Part shown: piece by piece, positions 26,656-35,286 of the stretch
How the letters are laid out: every line of letters begins with the position of its first letter
Position numbering within the stretch: the stretch's first letter is position 1
Assembly (NCBI RefSeq): GCF_900573985.1
Contig: NZ_UWOK01000001.1
Span: 868,001 to 932,000 of the forward strand
Direction of reading: 5' to 3'
From: Campylobacter showae
GTDB taxonomy: Bacteria; Campylobacterota; Campylobacteria; Campylobacterales; Campylobacteraceae
Length of the DNA: 64,000 bases
Notes under the pieces: generated by a model
Databases searched by the model: none
Seen by the model: the letters and a program-made list of their open reading frames with translations, nothing else
What the model was told of the DNA's origin: nothing
Program-made: the position numbers and the translations under genes

Positions 26656-27180
26656 ATGGATAAAATAGAGCTTAAAACGGTGCCCAAAAAGGCGCTTTTT
26701 CTTGATCGCGACGGCGTGATAAACGAGGATGCGGGCTATGTTTATAGGCGCGAGGATTTCGTTTTTAAAGAGGGCATTTTCGCCGCTTTGAGAGAGTTTG
26801 CCAAGGCCGGCTACGCGCTAGTTGTAGTGACGAATCAATCGGGCATCGGGCGAGGCTACTACACGCTGGAGCAGTTTGACGAGCTTTGCAGGTTTATGCT
26901 GGGCGAGTTTGAAAAAAAGGGCGTAAAGATAGAGAAAATTTACTTTTGTCCGCACGCGCCTGAGGCTCTTTGCGGTTGCCGTAAACCAAAGCCAGGCATG
27001 CTGCTAAAGGCCGCAAACGAGCTAAACATCGACCTTGCGCGCTCGATCATGATAGGCGACAAGGATAGCGACGTGCAGGCGGGGCAGAGCGCTGGCGTCG
27101 GGGTAAATTTAAAACTCGGCGACCGGCTAAAAAGCGTGGCTGAGGCGCTAGAGTTTTTAAAAAAAGAAGGAAAAATATGA
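26656..27180 (+). CDS. gmhB: D-glycero-beta-D-manno-heptose-1,7-bisphosphate 7-phosphatase
   Basis: HAD-family phosphatase that removes the 7-phosphate in ADP-heptose synthesis for the LOS inner core. The 174 residues include the nucleophile motif FLDRDGV (D17, D19), VVTNQSGIGRGYY, the zinc site C98, H100, C106 and C108 (CPHAPEALCGC), KPKPGM and MIGDKDSDV. It is first in the operon gmhB-hldD-hldE-gmhA and overlaps hldD by four bases. The promoter lies so close to the ATG that no ribosome binding site is possible unless an in-frame GTG at 26680 is used. Confidence 0.95.
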   Translation: MDKIELKTVPKKALFLDRDGVINEDAGYVYRREDFVFKEGIFAALREFAKAGYALVVVTNQSGIGRGYYTLEQFDELCRFMLGEFEKKGVKIEKIYFCPHAPEALCGCRKPKPGMLLKAANELNIDLARSIMIGDKDSDVQAGQSAGVGVNLKLGDRLKSVAEALEFLKKEGKI

Positions 27181-28163
27181 AAGATATAAAAAGAGTAGTA
27201 ATTACGGGCGCGGCGGGCTTCATCGGCTCAAATTTGGCTCATTATTTTGATGAAAATTTAAAAGACGTAGAAGTGCTCGCCGTGGACAAATTTAGAAGCG
27301 ACGAGAAATTTAGCAACGGTAATCTAAAAAGCTTCGGGCATTTTAAAAATTTGCTCGGCTTTTCGGGCGAAATTTATGAGGGCGACATAAACTGCGCAAA
27401 AACGCTATCTATGATCGAGAAATTTGCCCCGGGTGCAATCTTTCACGAGGCGGCGATCTCGGATACCACTGTAACCGAGCAGGGCGAGCTAATGAGGACT
27501 AATCTAAATAGCTTTAAAGATATGCTAGATATCTGCGAAAAAACGGGCGCGCGCATGATATACGCAAGCTCCGGCGCTACGTACGGCAACGCAAAAAGCC
27601 CGCAAAGAGTCGGCGAATGCGAAGCGCCGAATAACGTCTACGGCTTTTCAAAGCTAAAAATGGACGATCTGGGTCGAAAATACGCTAAAAAAGGCGTAGT
27701 AGTCGTGGGGCTGAGATACTTTAACGTCTACGGCGCGAGGGAGTTTTATAAAAACAAAACCGCCTCGATGGTGCTGCAGTTTGGTCTGCAAATTTTGAGC
27801 GGGAAAAATCCGCGCCTCTTTGAAGGCAGCGACAAAATCAAGCGTGACTTCGTCTATATAAAAGACATCGTGCAGGCCAATTTGCTCGCCCTAAATGCAC
27901 CAAGCGGCGTGTATAACGCGGCGACGGGCACGGCAAGAAGCTTCCAAGAGATCGTGGATATCTTGCAGCGCGAGCTGGGGTCAAATTTACCTTGCGAATA
28001 CATCCCAAACCCGTACGCGCGCTCATATCAGTTTCACACGCAAGCAGACATCGAGCCGACTAAAAAGGCGCTGGGATACGAGCCCAAATTTAGCCTAGAA
28101 GAGGGCATAAAAGACTACGCAGCCGAGATAAAAAGGATATACGAGGAAGAGATAAATGCGTGA
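27177..28163 (+). CDS. hldD: ADP-L-glycero-D-manno-heptose 6-epimerase
   Basis: Short-chain dehydrogenase-type epimerase that makes ADP-L-glycero-D-manno-heptose, the donor used by WaaC and WaaF. The 328 residues show the NADP-binding glycine motif TGAAGFIGSN (10-19), IFHEAAISDTT, the YGFSK catalytic tyrosine/lysine pair, RYFNVYGAREFYK and KRDFVYIKDIV. Overlaps gmhB (ATGA) and hldE (8 bases). Confidence 0.95.
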   Translation: MKDIKRVVITGAAGFIGSNLAHYFDENLKDVEVLAVDKFRSDEKFSNGNLKSFGHFKNLLGFSGEIYEGDINCAKTLSMIEKFAPGAIFHEAAISDTTVTEQGELMRTNLNSFKDMLDICEKTGARMIYASSGATYGNAKSPQRVGECEAPNNVYGFSKLKMDDLGRKYAKKGVVVVGLRYFNVYGAREFYKNKTASMVLQFGLQILSGKNPRLFEGSDKIKRDFVYIKDIVQANLLALNAPSGVYNAATGTARSFQEIVDILQRELGSNLPCEYIPNPYARSYQFHTQADIEPTKKALGYEPKFSLEEGIKDYAAEIKRIYEEEINA

Positions 28164-29562
28164 AGTACGTGCTTTGGTCGCGGGCGATCTGATGCTCGAT
28201 CACTACATCTGGGGCAGCTGCGAGCGTATCTCGCCAGAAGCTCCGGTGCAAGTGGTAAAGATAAAAAACGAAACCAAACGCCTAGGCGGAGCGGGCAACG
28301 TGGTGTTAAATTTGCTCTCGCTAGGCGCAAAAGTTGGCGTCATGAGCGTACTCGGCGACGATGAGACGGGCGACGAGATAGAGCGGATCTTGTGCGAGCA
28401 GGGCGCTAGGGCTGAGTTTATAAAAAGAGAAAAAGGGCGCACGAGCTCGATAAAAAGCCGCGTGATGGCGACGCATCAGCAAGTCGTGCGCATAGACAAG
28501 GAAAGCGTCGAAGCCGTAACGTGCGAGGACGAGCTGGCGGCAAATTTCGCCCGCGCGCTAGAGAGCTACGACGTCGCGCTGCTATCGGACTACGGCAAGG
28601 GCGTGCTGACGCCGTCGCTGTGCCAAAAGCTCATAAAAGCCTGCGCATATGCGGGCAAACCCGTACTAATCGATCCAAAAGGCGTGGACTACTCGAAATA
28701 CAAGGGCGCCACGCTACTAACGCCGAATAAAAAAGAAGCGGGCGAGGCAGTGGGCTTTAAAATAGAAAACGACGAGCAGCTTTTTACGGCGCTAAATTTA
28801 CTAAAAAACGAGCTAAATTTGACGCATTCGCTGATCACGATCTCGGAGGAGGGTATCGCGCTTTTAGAGGACGCTCAGGCAGTTAAATTTCCCGCTCTGG
28901 CAAAAGAGGTCTTTGACGTAACTGGCGCGGGAGATACGGTGCTAGCGACGCTTGGCGTGATGCTGGGTGCCGGCGAAGGCATCAAAAAGGCGATCGAGAC
29001 GGCAAATTTAGCTGCCGCAGTCGTCGTGGCTAAGGTCGGCTCGGCTACGGCTAGCTTTGAGGAGATAAACGAACTCGTGCGCCGTAAAAATGCGGCAGGC
29101 TTTGAGGAGAAAATCAAAAGCGCGGATGAGCTGGCCGCGACGCTGGCAAACCGCGGCGAAAAGCGGCTCGTTTTTACAAACGGCTGCTTTGATATCCTGC
29201 ACGCGGGACACGTGAGCTATCTAGCGAAGGCGCGGGAATTCGGCGATATACTAGTCGTCGGACTAAACTCGGACGCCTCGGTGCGCGCGCTAAAAGGCGA
29301 CGCTCGCCCCGTAAACGCGCAAGCCGACCGCGCTACCGTGCTAGCGGCTCTCGGGGCGGTTGATTACGTGACAATATTTGACGAGCTAACGCCTCTAAAT
29401 TTGATCGAAAAGCTACTTCCCGACGTGCTCGTCAAGGGCGCGGACTACGAAGGCAAAGAGGTCGTGGGAAGCAGCGTTGTAAAAGACGTGCGGCTAGTGG
29501 ATTTTGTAGCCGGCAAAAGCACGAGCGCGACGATAAAAAGGATAAAAAATGAAGACTCTTGA
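28156..29562 (+). CDS. hldE: Bifunctional heptose 7-phosphate kinase / heptose 1-phosphate adenylyltransferase
   Basis: Two-domain enzyme of ADP-heptose synthesis. The N-terminal ribokinase-like kinase domain (about 1-315) has [24 protein letters not shown] and the catalytic DVTGAGDT (D260). The C-terminal nucleotidyltransferase domain (from about 330) has [13 protein letters not shown] with HAGH at 349-352 and VGLNSDASV. At 468 residues both domains are complete. The HldE product heptose-1,7-bisphosphate is dephosphorylated by GmhB. Confidence 0.96.
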   Translation: MREVRALVAGDLMLDHYIWGSCERISPEAPVQVVKIKNETKRLGGAGNVVLNLLSLGAKVGVMSVLGDDETGDEIERILCEQGARAEFIKREKGRTSSIKSRVMATHQQVVRIDKESVEAVTCEDELAANFARALESYDVALLSDYGKGVLTPSLCQKLIKACAYAGKPVLIDPKGVDYSKYKGATLLTPNKKEAGEAVGFKIENDEQLFTALNLLKNELNLTHSLITISEEGIALLEDAQAVKFPALAKEVFDVTGAGDTVLATLGVMLGAGEGIKKAIETANLAAAVVVAKVGSATASFEEINELVRRKNAAGFEEKIKSADELAATLANRGEKRLVFTNGCFDILHAGHVSYLAKAREFGDILVVGLNSDASVRALKGDARPVNAQADRATVLAALGAVDYVTIFDELTPLNLIEKLLPDVLVKGADYEGKEVVGSSVVKDVRLVDFVAGKSTSATIKRIKNEDS

Positions 29563-30115
29563 GATGATAAAAAGCGAGCTAGAAGGACATCTAGCTACGA
29601 TAAAGGCGACCTTTGCGCTAGAAAACGACATTAAAAAAGCCTGCGAAACGGCGGTAGCGACGCTAAAGGCGGGCGGTAAAATTTTACTTTGCGGAAACGG
29701 CGGAAGCGCTGCAGACGCGCAGCATATCGCAGCCGAACTAACGGGTCGCTATAAAACCGAGCGCGGCGCGCTAGCTGGCATAGCTCTAACGACCGATACT
29801 TCCGCGCTCACGGCGATCGGCAACGACTACGGATATGAGTTTGTTTTCTCGCGTCAGCTGGAGGCTCTGGGCCGCGAGGGCGATCTGCTCATTGCGATCT
29901 CTACTAGCGGAAACAGCGGTAACGTCGTAAAGGCGCTCGAGCTCGCGCGTAAAATCGGTATCAAAACCATTGGACTAAGCGGCCGCACGGGAGGCGCGAT
30001 GAACGAGCTTTGTGAGCTAAATTTGGTCGTGCCGTCAAACGATACGCCGCGCATCCAAGAGATGCACATAATGATAGGGCATATCATCTGCCAAGCCATC
30101 GACGATGCGTTTTAG
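29549..30115 (+). CDS. gmhA: Sedoheptulose-7-phosphate isomerase
   Basis: First enzyme of ADP-heptose synthesis, converting sedoheptulose 7-phosphate to heptose 7-phosphate. SIS-domain protein of 188 residues with [52 protein letters not shown] and [17 protein letters not shown] (zinc and acid/base residues). It overlaps hldE by 14 bases and closes the operon. Confidence 0.96.
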   Translation: MKTLEMIKSELEGHLATIKATFALENDIKKACETAVATLKAGGKILLCGNGGSAADAQHIAAELTGRYKTERGALAGIALTTDTSALTAIGNDYGYEFVFSRQLEALGREGDLLIAISTSGNSGNVVKALELARKIGIKTIGLSGRTGGAMNELCELNLVVPSNDTPRIQEMHIMIGHIICQAIDDAF

Positions 30116-30139
30116 GCTAAATTTAAAAGCATTTGCGGC

Positions 30140-30183
30140 GGCGGAGTCAAATTTGGCCCGCCCAGCCGCTCTCTAACTCCGCC
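30140..30183 (+). terminator. Inverted repeat after gmhA, possible terminator
   Basis: GGCGGAGT (30140-30147) is complementary to ACTCCGCC (30176-30183) with a 28-base interior. No T-run follows, so intrinsic termination is doubtful. Confidence 0.25.
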
Positions 30184-30209
30184 TAGCGCGCAAGCAAATT
30201 TAATCACCC

Positions 30210-31472
30210 ATGAAAACCCAAACTCCAGCCTACGCCGTCATCGATCTAAAATCCTTCTATGCCTCGGTCGAGTGCGTGGAGCGAGGGCTTGATCCCTTTG
30301 AGACGAATTTAGTCGTCGCAGACGCCAGCAGGGGCGAGGGTAGCGTGTGTCTAGCCGTTAGCCCCGCACTAAAGGCTCTTGGCGTAAAAAACAGATGCAG
30401 GCTGTTTGAAATACCTAAAAATATAAAATATATAATTGCGTCGCCCAGGATGCAGTTTTACATCGACTACGCGGCTAAAATTTACGGCATATACCTAAAA
30501 TACGTAGCCAAAGACGACATCTACGTCTACTCCATCGACGAGGCCTTTATCGACCTCACCTCGTATCTAGAATTTTATAAACTAGAAGCTAGAGCCATGG
30601 CAAAGATGATAATGGACGACATCCTAAAAACCACGGGTGTAACGCCGACCTGCGGCATGGGGACGAATCTATATCTAGCCAAAATAGCCCTTGACATCCT
30701 AGCCAAACACAGCGAGGATAATATCGCTTTTTTAGACGAAGCTCTCTATAAAGAAAAGCTCTGGACGCACCAGCCGCTAAATGATTTTTGGCGCATAGGC
30801 AAGCAAACTAGGGCTAAGCTTGAGCGATACGGGATATTTTGCATGAAGGATATGGCAAACGCTCCTTTTAGCCTGCTTGAGAGAGTTTTTGGTATCGACG
30901 CCTACATCGCGCTAGATCACGCAAACGGTATCGAGCCCACCACTATAGCTGACATCAAAGCCTATAAGCCCTCAACCAAATCCTACTTTAGCTCGGAAAT
31001 TTTACCAAGAGACTACGAGAGGCTGGAGGCTCTAATCGTGCTAAAAGAGATGACCGATAGGCTAGCTCTAAAGATGATAAACGAGGAAGTGCGGGCTAGC
31101 GGGCTCACGATAAATATCAAATTCGCCGATAAAAACGAACCCGCGCAAAGAGCAACGGTAAGGTTTAAAACGCCTAGCAATATCGCTAGCGTGCTCATGG
31201 ATGCAGCACAAGAGCTATATCTAAAAAAGATAAAAAACGCAGGCCTCATCAGGCAAATCGGCATATCTGCAAACGACGTCGTAAAGGAGAGCAAAACCGA
31301 AAGAAGCCTCTTTGAAGAAGAGAACGCAAAAGAAAAAACGGTGCTAAAAACCCTAAATCAGATAAAAGAAAAATACGGCAAAAACTCTATCCTAAGAGCT
31401 ATCGACCTGCTACCCGAAGCCACCGGCCGAGATAGAAATAAAAAGATAGGAGGGCACAAAAGCGGTGAATAA
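30210..31472 (+). CDS. Y-family DNA polymerase (UmuC/UvrX type)
   Basis: Translesion polymerase with AVIDLKSFYASVECVERGLDP at the N-terminus, YSIDEAFIDLT with the catalytic SIDEA acidic pair, GMGTNLYLAKIALDILAKH, and a little-finger domain to 420 residues. The wording of the motifs (DLKSFYASVECVERGLDP, VVADASRGEGSVCLAVSP) follows the Gram-positive UvrX/YqjW group rather than E. coli UmuC or DinB. It overlaps a YolD-like gene by eight bases, the partner seen with these polymerases in Firmicutes. It sits between gmhA and waaF, breaking a cluster contiguous in C. jejuni as I recall, so it was probably acquired. Confidence 0.9.
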   Translation: MKTQTPAYAVIDLKSFYASVECVERGLDPFETNLVVADASRGEGSVCLAVSPALKALGVKNRCRLFEIPKNIKYIIASPRMQFYIDYAAKIYGIYLKYVAKDDIYVYSIDEAFIDLTSYLEFYKLEARAMAKMIMDDILKTTGVTPTCGMGTNLYLAKIALDILAKHSEDNIAFLDEALYKEKLWTHQPLNDFWRIGKQTRAKLERYGIFCMKDMANAPFSLLERVFGIDAYIALDHANGIEPTTIADIKAYKPSTKSYFSSEILPRDYERLEALIVLKEMTDRLALKMINEEVRASGLTINIKFADKNEPAQRATVRFKTPSNIASVLMDAAQELYLKKIKNAGLIRQIGISANDVVKESKTERSLFEEENAKEKTVLKTLNQIKEKYGKNSILRAIDLLPEATGRDRNKKIGGHKSGE

Positions 31473-31773
31473 GGACAGAGCCAAAATCTTTAGTTCGTTT
31501 AACCCTCTTTCAACCCTAGAAAAAGCTCTAAAAGCGCAGGAGCGAGAAAAGAGCGAAAAGCTAGATCTGGACGAGTCTAAGATAGAAGAGATCCTAAACA
31601 AAATAAGCAAACTAAAACCCGCCGACAAGGTAAAAATCACATACCATGACGGGCAGGGCTACGTGAGTATAGAAGGGCTGGTTTCAAACGTAAATTTGAT
31701 GGATAAAAGCTTAACGGTAGTAAAAACGAGGGTCAAATTTGACGATATTTACGCGGTTGAGGTTGTTTCGTGA
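31465..31773 (+). CDS. YolD-like protein
   Basis: A 102-residue protein starting with GTG inside the end of the polymerase gene. It begins NKDRAKIFSSFNPLSTLEKAL and has a C-terminal beta domain, KVKITYHDGQGYVSIEGLV through VKFDDIYAVEVV. This is the YolD pattern: a basic N-terminal motif around the polymerase gene partner, then a small barrel ending in a DDI motif. In Bacillus relatives YolD proteins are encoded with UvrX-type polymerases and are thought to act like UmuD. Overlap and order support pairing here; the biochemical role is inferred. Confidence 0.7.
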   Translation: MNKDRAKIFSSFNPLSTLEKALKAQEREKSEKLDLDESKIEEILNKISKLKPADKVKITYHDGQGYVSIEGLVSNVNLMDKSLTVVKTRVKFDDIYAVEVVS

Positions 31774-32032
31774 GGCGGCATCTTGGTCGTTTTGCGGTGT
31801 GCGAGATGATATGTACGGCATAAATTTTACTTTGATCGCGCTTTTCTTGACGGATAAAAATTAAAAATCGGTATAGTAAAATTTGCCTTGATTAAGCGGC
31901 TTTGCGCTATCTCAAATGCGTGCCTTGCGTGCATTAAATTCGGTCGCGCGCCTTTTTCAAAGCATTTGTGCGCGAGGAGCTTTTGCTTATTTGCGGTTGC
32001 TCAAGAAAACAGCCGCGCACTCGCTAAAACGC

Positions 32033-33205
32033 CTAATCTCCTTGCGATTTTGCAAAAAACTCTCGCTCGATCGTTTCTATGACGGCTTGCGGTGAGAGAT
32101 CTTTCATGCAGGCGTGGGTTTTTAGTGGGCAGACGCGCTTCATGCAGGGCATGCACTCTAGATTTAGGTGCAGGATGCGAGCGTTTTCGTTGCGCCACGG
32201 ACAGGTCTGCGTAAATCTCGTCGGCCCAAAAAGCGCGATCGTAGGCGTCTTGTAGACTGCTGCGATATGCATCGGGCCGCTGTCGTTCGTGACGAATATC
32301 CCGCCGCTTTGTCCGATGCCGCCGATATTTTCGCAAAGCTCCCGCACGCTCGTTTTACCCGCTATATTTTCGCACGCCGCGCCGTTTTGGCGTAAAATTC
32401 GCTCGATCTGCTCGCACATATCCCGCTCGCCCGCGCCGCCAAAAATCATAATCTTAAACTCGTCTTTAAAATATAGCGCCACCTGTGCGAAGTAGGCCGG
32501 GTACCAGCGTTTGGCGCTTCCGTAGCTAGCTCCCGGATTTAGCCCGAGTACTGGAGCGTCAAATTTGCGCGGCTCAAAGTAAAGCTTCAGCTTGTCGTCC
32601 GCCCGTTTTAAATTTAACGCCGCTTTGACGAATTTTAGGTATTTTTGCACCTGATGCGCGCCGTCTTTGCTCTTTTGAAAAACAAATTTTCTCTCCACCC
32701 GCGCCCCGTAAAGTAAAACCTTGCTCGCAAACGAGCTTCTAAAGCTAAACGCCGCGTCAAATTTACCGAGATTTCTAGCCTGCCAAAATAGCCGCCAGAG
32801 CCTAAATTTAGCCTTTTTGCTGTTATCAACGATGGCGCATTCGCAGTTTGGGTGAGCTTTAAAAAGCTCGCACGCCGCAAATGAGCCGAAAAATACGATT
32901 TTAACGGGCTCATCGGCTAATTTTTCTAGATTTTGATTTTCTCGCTCACTCGCCGTCAAATTTACGCCGCAATCCGCGTCAAATTTATCGTCCAAATTTG
33001 CTGCGCCGTTTTTAAAAATTTGAATTTCTTGCGTTACCGAGCCGAAATTTTGCGACGAAAAGCTAAAATCTCGTTCGCCCAGGTCCGCAAATTTGCCCGT
33101 CAAATTTCCCGCGCCAACCGCCGCGTGCTTTGCGATAGTCTCCACTGCGGCGCTTGCCATCACGGCGTCGCCCAGCCAGGTCGGTAGCTCAATCAAGATT
33201 CGCAC
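32033..33205 (-). CDS. waaF: ADP-heptose--LOS heptosyltransferase II
   Basis: GT9 enzyme that adds the second heptose to the LOS inner core. The start is taken as GTG at 33203-33205 (VRILIELPTWLGDAVMASAAVE), overlapping the end of the upstream glycosyltransferase. Family blocks include LGLNPGASYGSAKRWYP, GGIFVTNDSGPMHIAAVYKTPTIALFGPTRF and HLNLECMPCMKRVCPL. Between about residues 30 and 90 there is a roughly 60-residue low-complexity insert (GNLTGKF, GVNLTASEREN) not expected in WaaF; its DNA (32958-33107) holds seven AAATTT motifs. With this insert the protein is about 390 residues. It ends the minus-strand pair with the 33189 gene. Confidence 0.9.
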   Translation of the reverse strand: MRILIELPTWLGDAVMASAAVETIAKHAAVGAGNLTGKFADLGERDFSFSSQNFGSVTQEIQIFKNGAANLDDKFDADCGVNLTASERENQNLEKLADEPVKIVFFGSFAACELFKAHPNCECAIVDNSKKAKFRLWRLFWQARNLGKFDAAFSFRSSFASKVLLYGARVERKFVFQKSKDGAHQVQKYLKFVKAALNLKRADDKLKLYFEPRKFDAPVLGLNPGASYGSAKRWYPAYFAQVALYFKDEFKIMIFGGAGERDMCEQIERILRQNGAACENIAGKTSVRELCENIGGIGQSGGIFVTNDSGPMHIAAVYKTPTIALFGPTRFTQTCPWRNENARILHLNLECMPCMKRVCPLKTHACMKDLSPQAVIETIEREFFAKSQGD

Positions 33206-34220
33206 GTATGATCTCCAGCGTCGCGTTCGCGTTTTTTTCGATACTAAACTCGCTAGCAAGCGCCAAATTTCGTTCTTGTAGCATTGCTAGCCGCTCGTCG
33301 TCGTTTAGGATATCGTCGATCAGAGCGCAGATGCCGTAGTCTTGCGGCGAGCTCATCACAAACTCCCCCGGTAGTATCTCCGCCGCGCCGTTTTGAGCGG
33401 TTGTAATAGCGACGCAGCCGTAGCTAAGCGCCTCTAAAACGACGTTTGAAAACGGTTCGTACGCCGTCGGGAACAAAAAGAGCTCGCTGCCCTCGTAAAA
33501 TCTCGCCGCGCTTTTTTGCGCGCCCGTAAATACGGCGTTTAGGCCGAGTTCCTTGGCTAGATTTTTGTAGCGGGCGGCGTTTTTGTCGCGGCCGACGATC
33601 AGGCAGTTTACGCGGGTTTTTAGACGAGCCGCGATGCGTAAAAACTCCTCCGCGCCCTTGCGTTTAAAGCCGCTTCCCACAAACAGCAGCGTCGGTAGGT
33701 GAAAATCAAGCCCGAATTCTTCGCAAAGAGCGAGCTTTGCCGAGCCTTTTTGCACGCGCATAGGCAAATTTACGCCGTTATAGACGACTGCGATCTTTTC
33801 CTCGGCGATGCCGTAGGTCTCGCAAATTTGACGCTTTATGAAATTTGAGTTGGCGATGATTTTTTTAGCGTTTTTAAAAGTACGCTTTTCAAGGTAGGGA
33901 ACTACGAAATTTAGGGGATTTGTGAACCAAAAAGGCTTGGTTTTCATATAGACTTTATGCACGCCGTCACCCGCGCGGTAGATATCGGCGCAGGTGATGC
34001 GCTCAAGGCTAAAATAAATCTCGTCCGCGCCTTTTTGCCGCTTTGCTTGCGAGTTAAAAAGCAGGGCTTTGATCCACGAGCTTAGTTTTTTGCTGCCGTT
34101 AAATCCGCGCGTCTCGCACGCAACGCCCGAGTCTTTTAGGGCTTTAACGAGCCTTGAGAGATATCTCTGCGCCCCGCCGATAGCGTCCAGATCGAGCCTT
34201 AAAAATACTATTTTTTTCAT
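33189..34220 (-). CDS. Glycosyltransferase family 4 (WaaG-like)
   Basis: A 343-residue GT-B glycosyltransferase. The N-terminal domain has LDAIGGAQRYLSRLVKAL and DIYRAGDGVHKVYMKTKPF, the WaaG-type phrase for a core hexosyltransferase. The C-terminal domain has VYNGVNLP, LLFVGSGFKRKGAEEFLRIAARL, LIVGRDKN and the donor-binding EPFSNVVLEALSYG. It probably adds a hexose to heptose in the LOS core, at the inner face of the inner membrane. It overlaps waaF and is divergent from the 34354 gene. Confidence 0.85.
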   Translation of the reverse strand: MKKIVFLRLDLDAIGGAQRYLSRLVKALKDSGVACETRGFNGSKKLSSWIKALLFNSQAKRQKGADEIYFSLERITCADIYRAGDGVHKVYMKTKPFWFTNPLNFVVPYLEKRTFKNAKKIIANSNFIKRQICETYGIAEEKIAVVYNGVNLPMRVQKGSAKLALCEEFGLDFHLPTLLFVGSGFKRKGAEEFLRIAARLKTRVNCLIVGRDKNAARYKNLAKELGLNAVFTGAQKSAARFYEGSELFLFPTAYEPFSNVVLEALSYGCVAITTAQNGAAEILPGEFVMSSPQDYGICALIDDILNDDERLAMLQERNLALASEFSIEKNANATLEIIRANLD

Positions 34221-34327
34221 GTTCGCCTTTTAAAATTTAGCGGTATTTTATAAGTTTTTTGATGAATTTTAGGTTATGCCGGGCGTGTGACGGATGCGGA
34301 CGTAAATAAGTATAAGCGTAAAATAGG

Positions 34328-34348
34328 TATAATCGCGCAAAAAAAGGA
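34328..34348 (+). promoter_or_regulatory. Promoter -10 and ribosome binding site for the 34354 operon
   Basis: TATAAT at 34328-34333 and AAGGA at 34344-34348, five bases before a GTG start. This supports GTG at 34354. Confidence 0.55.
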
Positions 34349-34353
34349 AAATA

Positions 34354-35286
34354 GTGAAAATTTTGCTCGTTAGAAACGATAACATCGGCGATCTCATCTG
34401 CACGACGCCAGCGATTGAAGCGCTGCGAAAGGCTCATCCGCGCGCGCAGATCGACATCGTGGTAAATAGCCTAAACGCATGCGTCGTTCGCGGCAATCCA
34501 TTTTTAAGCAAAATATATATCTACACTAAACCAAAGCACGTAAAAGGAGCGGCGGCAAAGGTGCGAGCGTTTTGGGGGAAATGTAAAATTTTGCTTCAAA
34601 TTCGCCGCGAAAAATACGATGCGACGGTGATTTTTAGAAGCGCCTATTCGCCTTCTGCCGCCATATTTGCCAGAGCCGCCGCAGCTAAAACGACGATAGG
34701 AGCGGCAAAGCAAAACGAGGGCGGGTCGTTGATAACGCATAAACTAAGCTTTAATCCGCCTCCTCACGAGGTGCTGCTTTGCTATGAGCTAGCCGCACCG
34801 CTGGGAGCGAAATTTGACGGGGAAAAGACGCTTTACGTACCGAGCTTTAAAAGCGAGAAATTTAAGGATTTCGTATTTTTTCACGTCTCCTCAAGAGTAG
34901 AGCAAAACCGTATGGACGAGGCTAAAATTTTACGGATTTTGGGATTTTTAAAGCAAAATTTCGGACGCGTAGCCATTAGTGCCGAGGATGCGAAACTAGG
35001 CGAAAAAGTAGCGCGAGAAGCGGGCGTGGAGTTTGCCTCGACTGCGAGCCTAGATGAACTTGCAGGCTACATTTGGGCGGCTAAATTTGTCCTCACGCTT
35101 GACGGCGGCGTAGCGCATTTGGCTCCCGCGCTTGGCGTAAAAACGGTGCTGGTGCTTGGTAAAACGGACGCCTCTCGCTGGGCTCCGATTTACGGCGGAG
35201 CGGAGTGCGCTGTGCTGCAAAGCGCTAGTAAAAATGCGCAGGACGCGGCGGACGAGGAAATCTACGAGGCGGTCAAAAATATATGA
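34354..35286 (+). CDS. Heptosyltransferase-like glycosyltransferase, family 9
   Basis: A 310-residue GT9 protein with MKILLVRNDNIGDLICTTPAIEALRKAHP (family N-terminal loop), a shortened middle, and FVLTLDGGVAHLAPALGVKTVLVLGKTDASRW, the donor-site block. It starts with GTG and is the first of a four-gene plus-strand run (GT9, GT4, GT9, GT4), each overlapping the next by four or more bases. The acceptor sugar cannot be told; such genes make the variable outer part of Campylobacter LOS. Confidence 0.82.
   Translation: MKILLVRNDNIGDLICTTPAIEALRKAHPRAQIDIVVNSLNACVVRGNPFLSKIYIYTKPKHVKGAAAKVRAFWGKCKILLQIRREKYDATVIFRSAYSPSAAIFARAAAAKTTIGAAKQNEGGSLITHKLSFNPPPHEVLLCYELAAPLGAKFDGEKTLYVPSFKSEKFKDFVFFHVSSRVEQNRMDEAKILRILGFLKQNFGRVAISAEDAKLGEKVAREAGVEFASTASLDELAGYIWAAKFVLTLDGGVAHLAPALGVKTVLVLGKTDASRWAPIYGGAECAVLQSASKNAQDAADEEIYEAVKNI

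Noticed and set aside
31888-32082. 64-codon frame after the YolD gene
   Set aside because: Overlaps the end of waaF on the other strand and has no recognisable motif or ribosome binding site.
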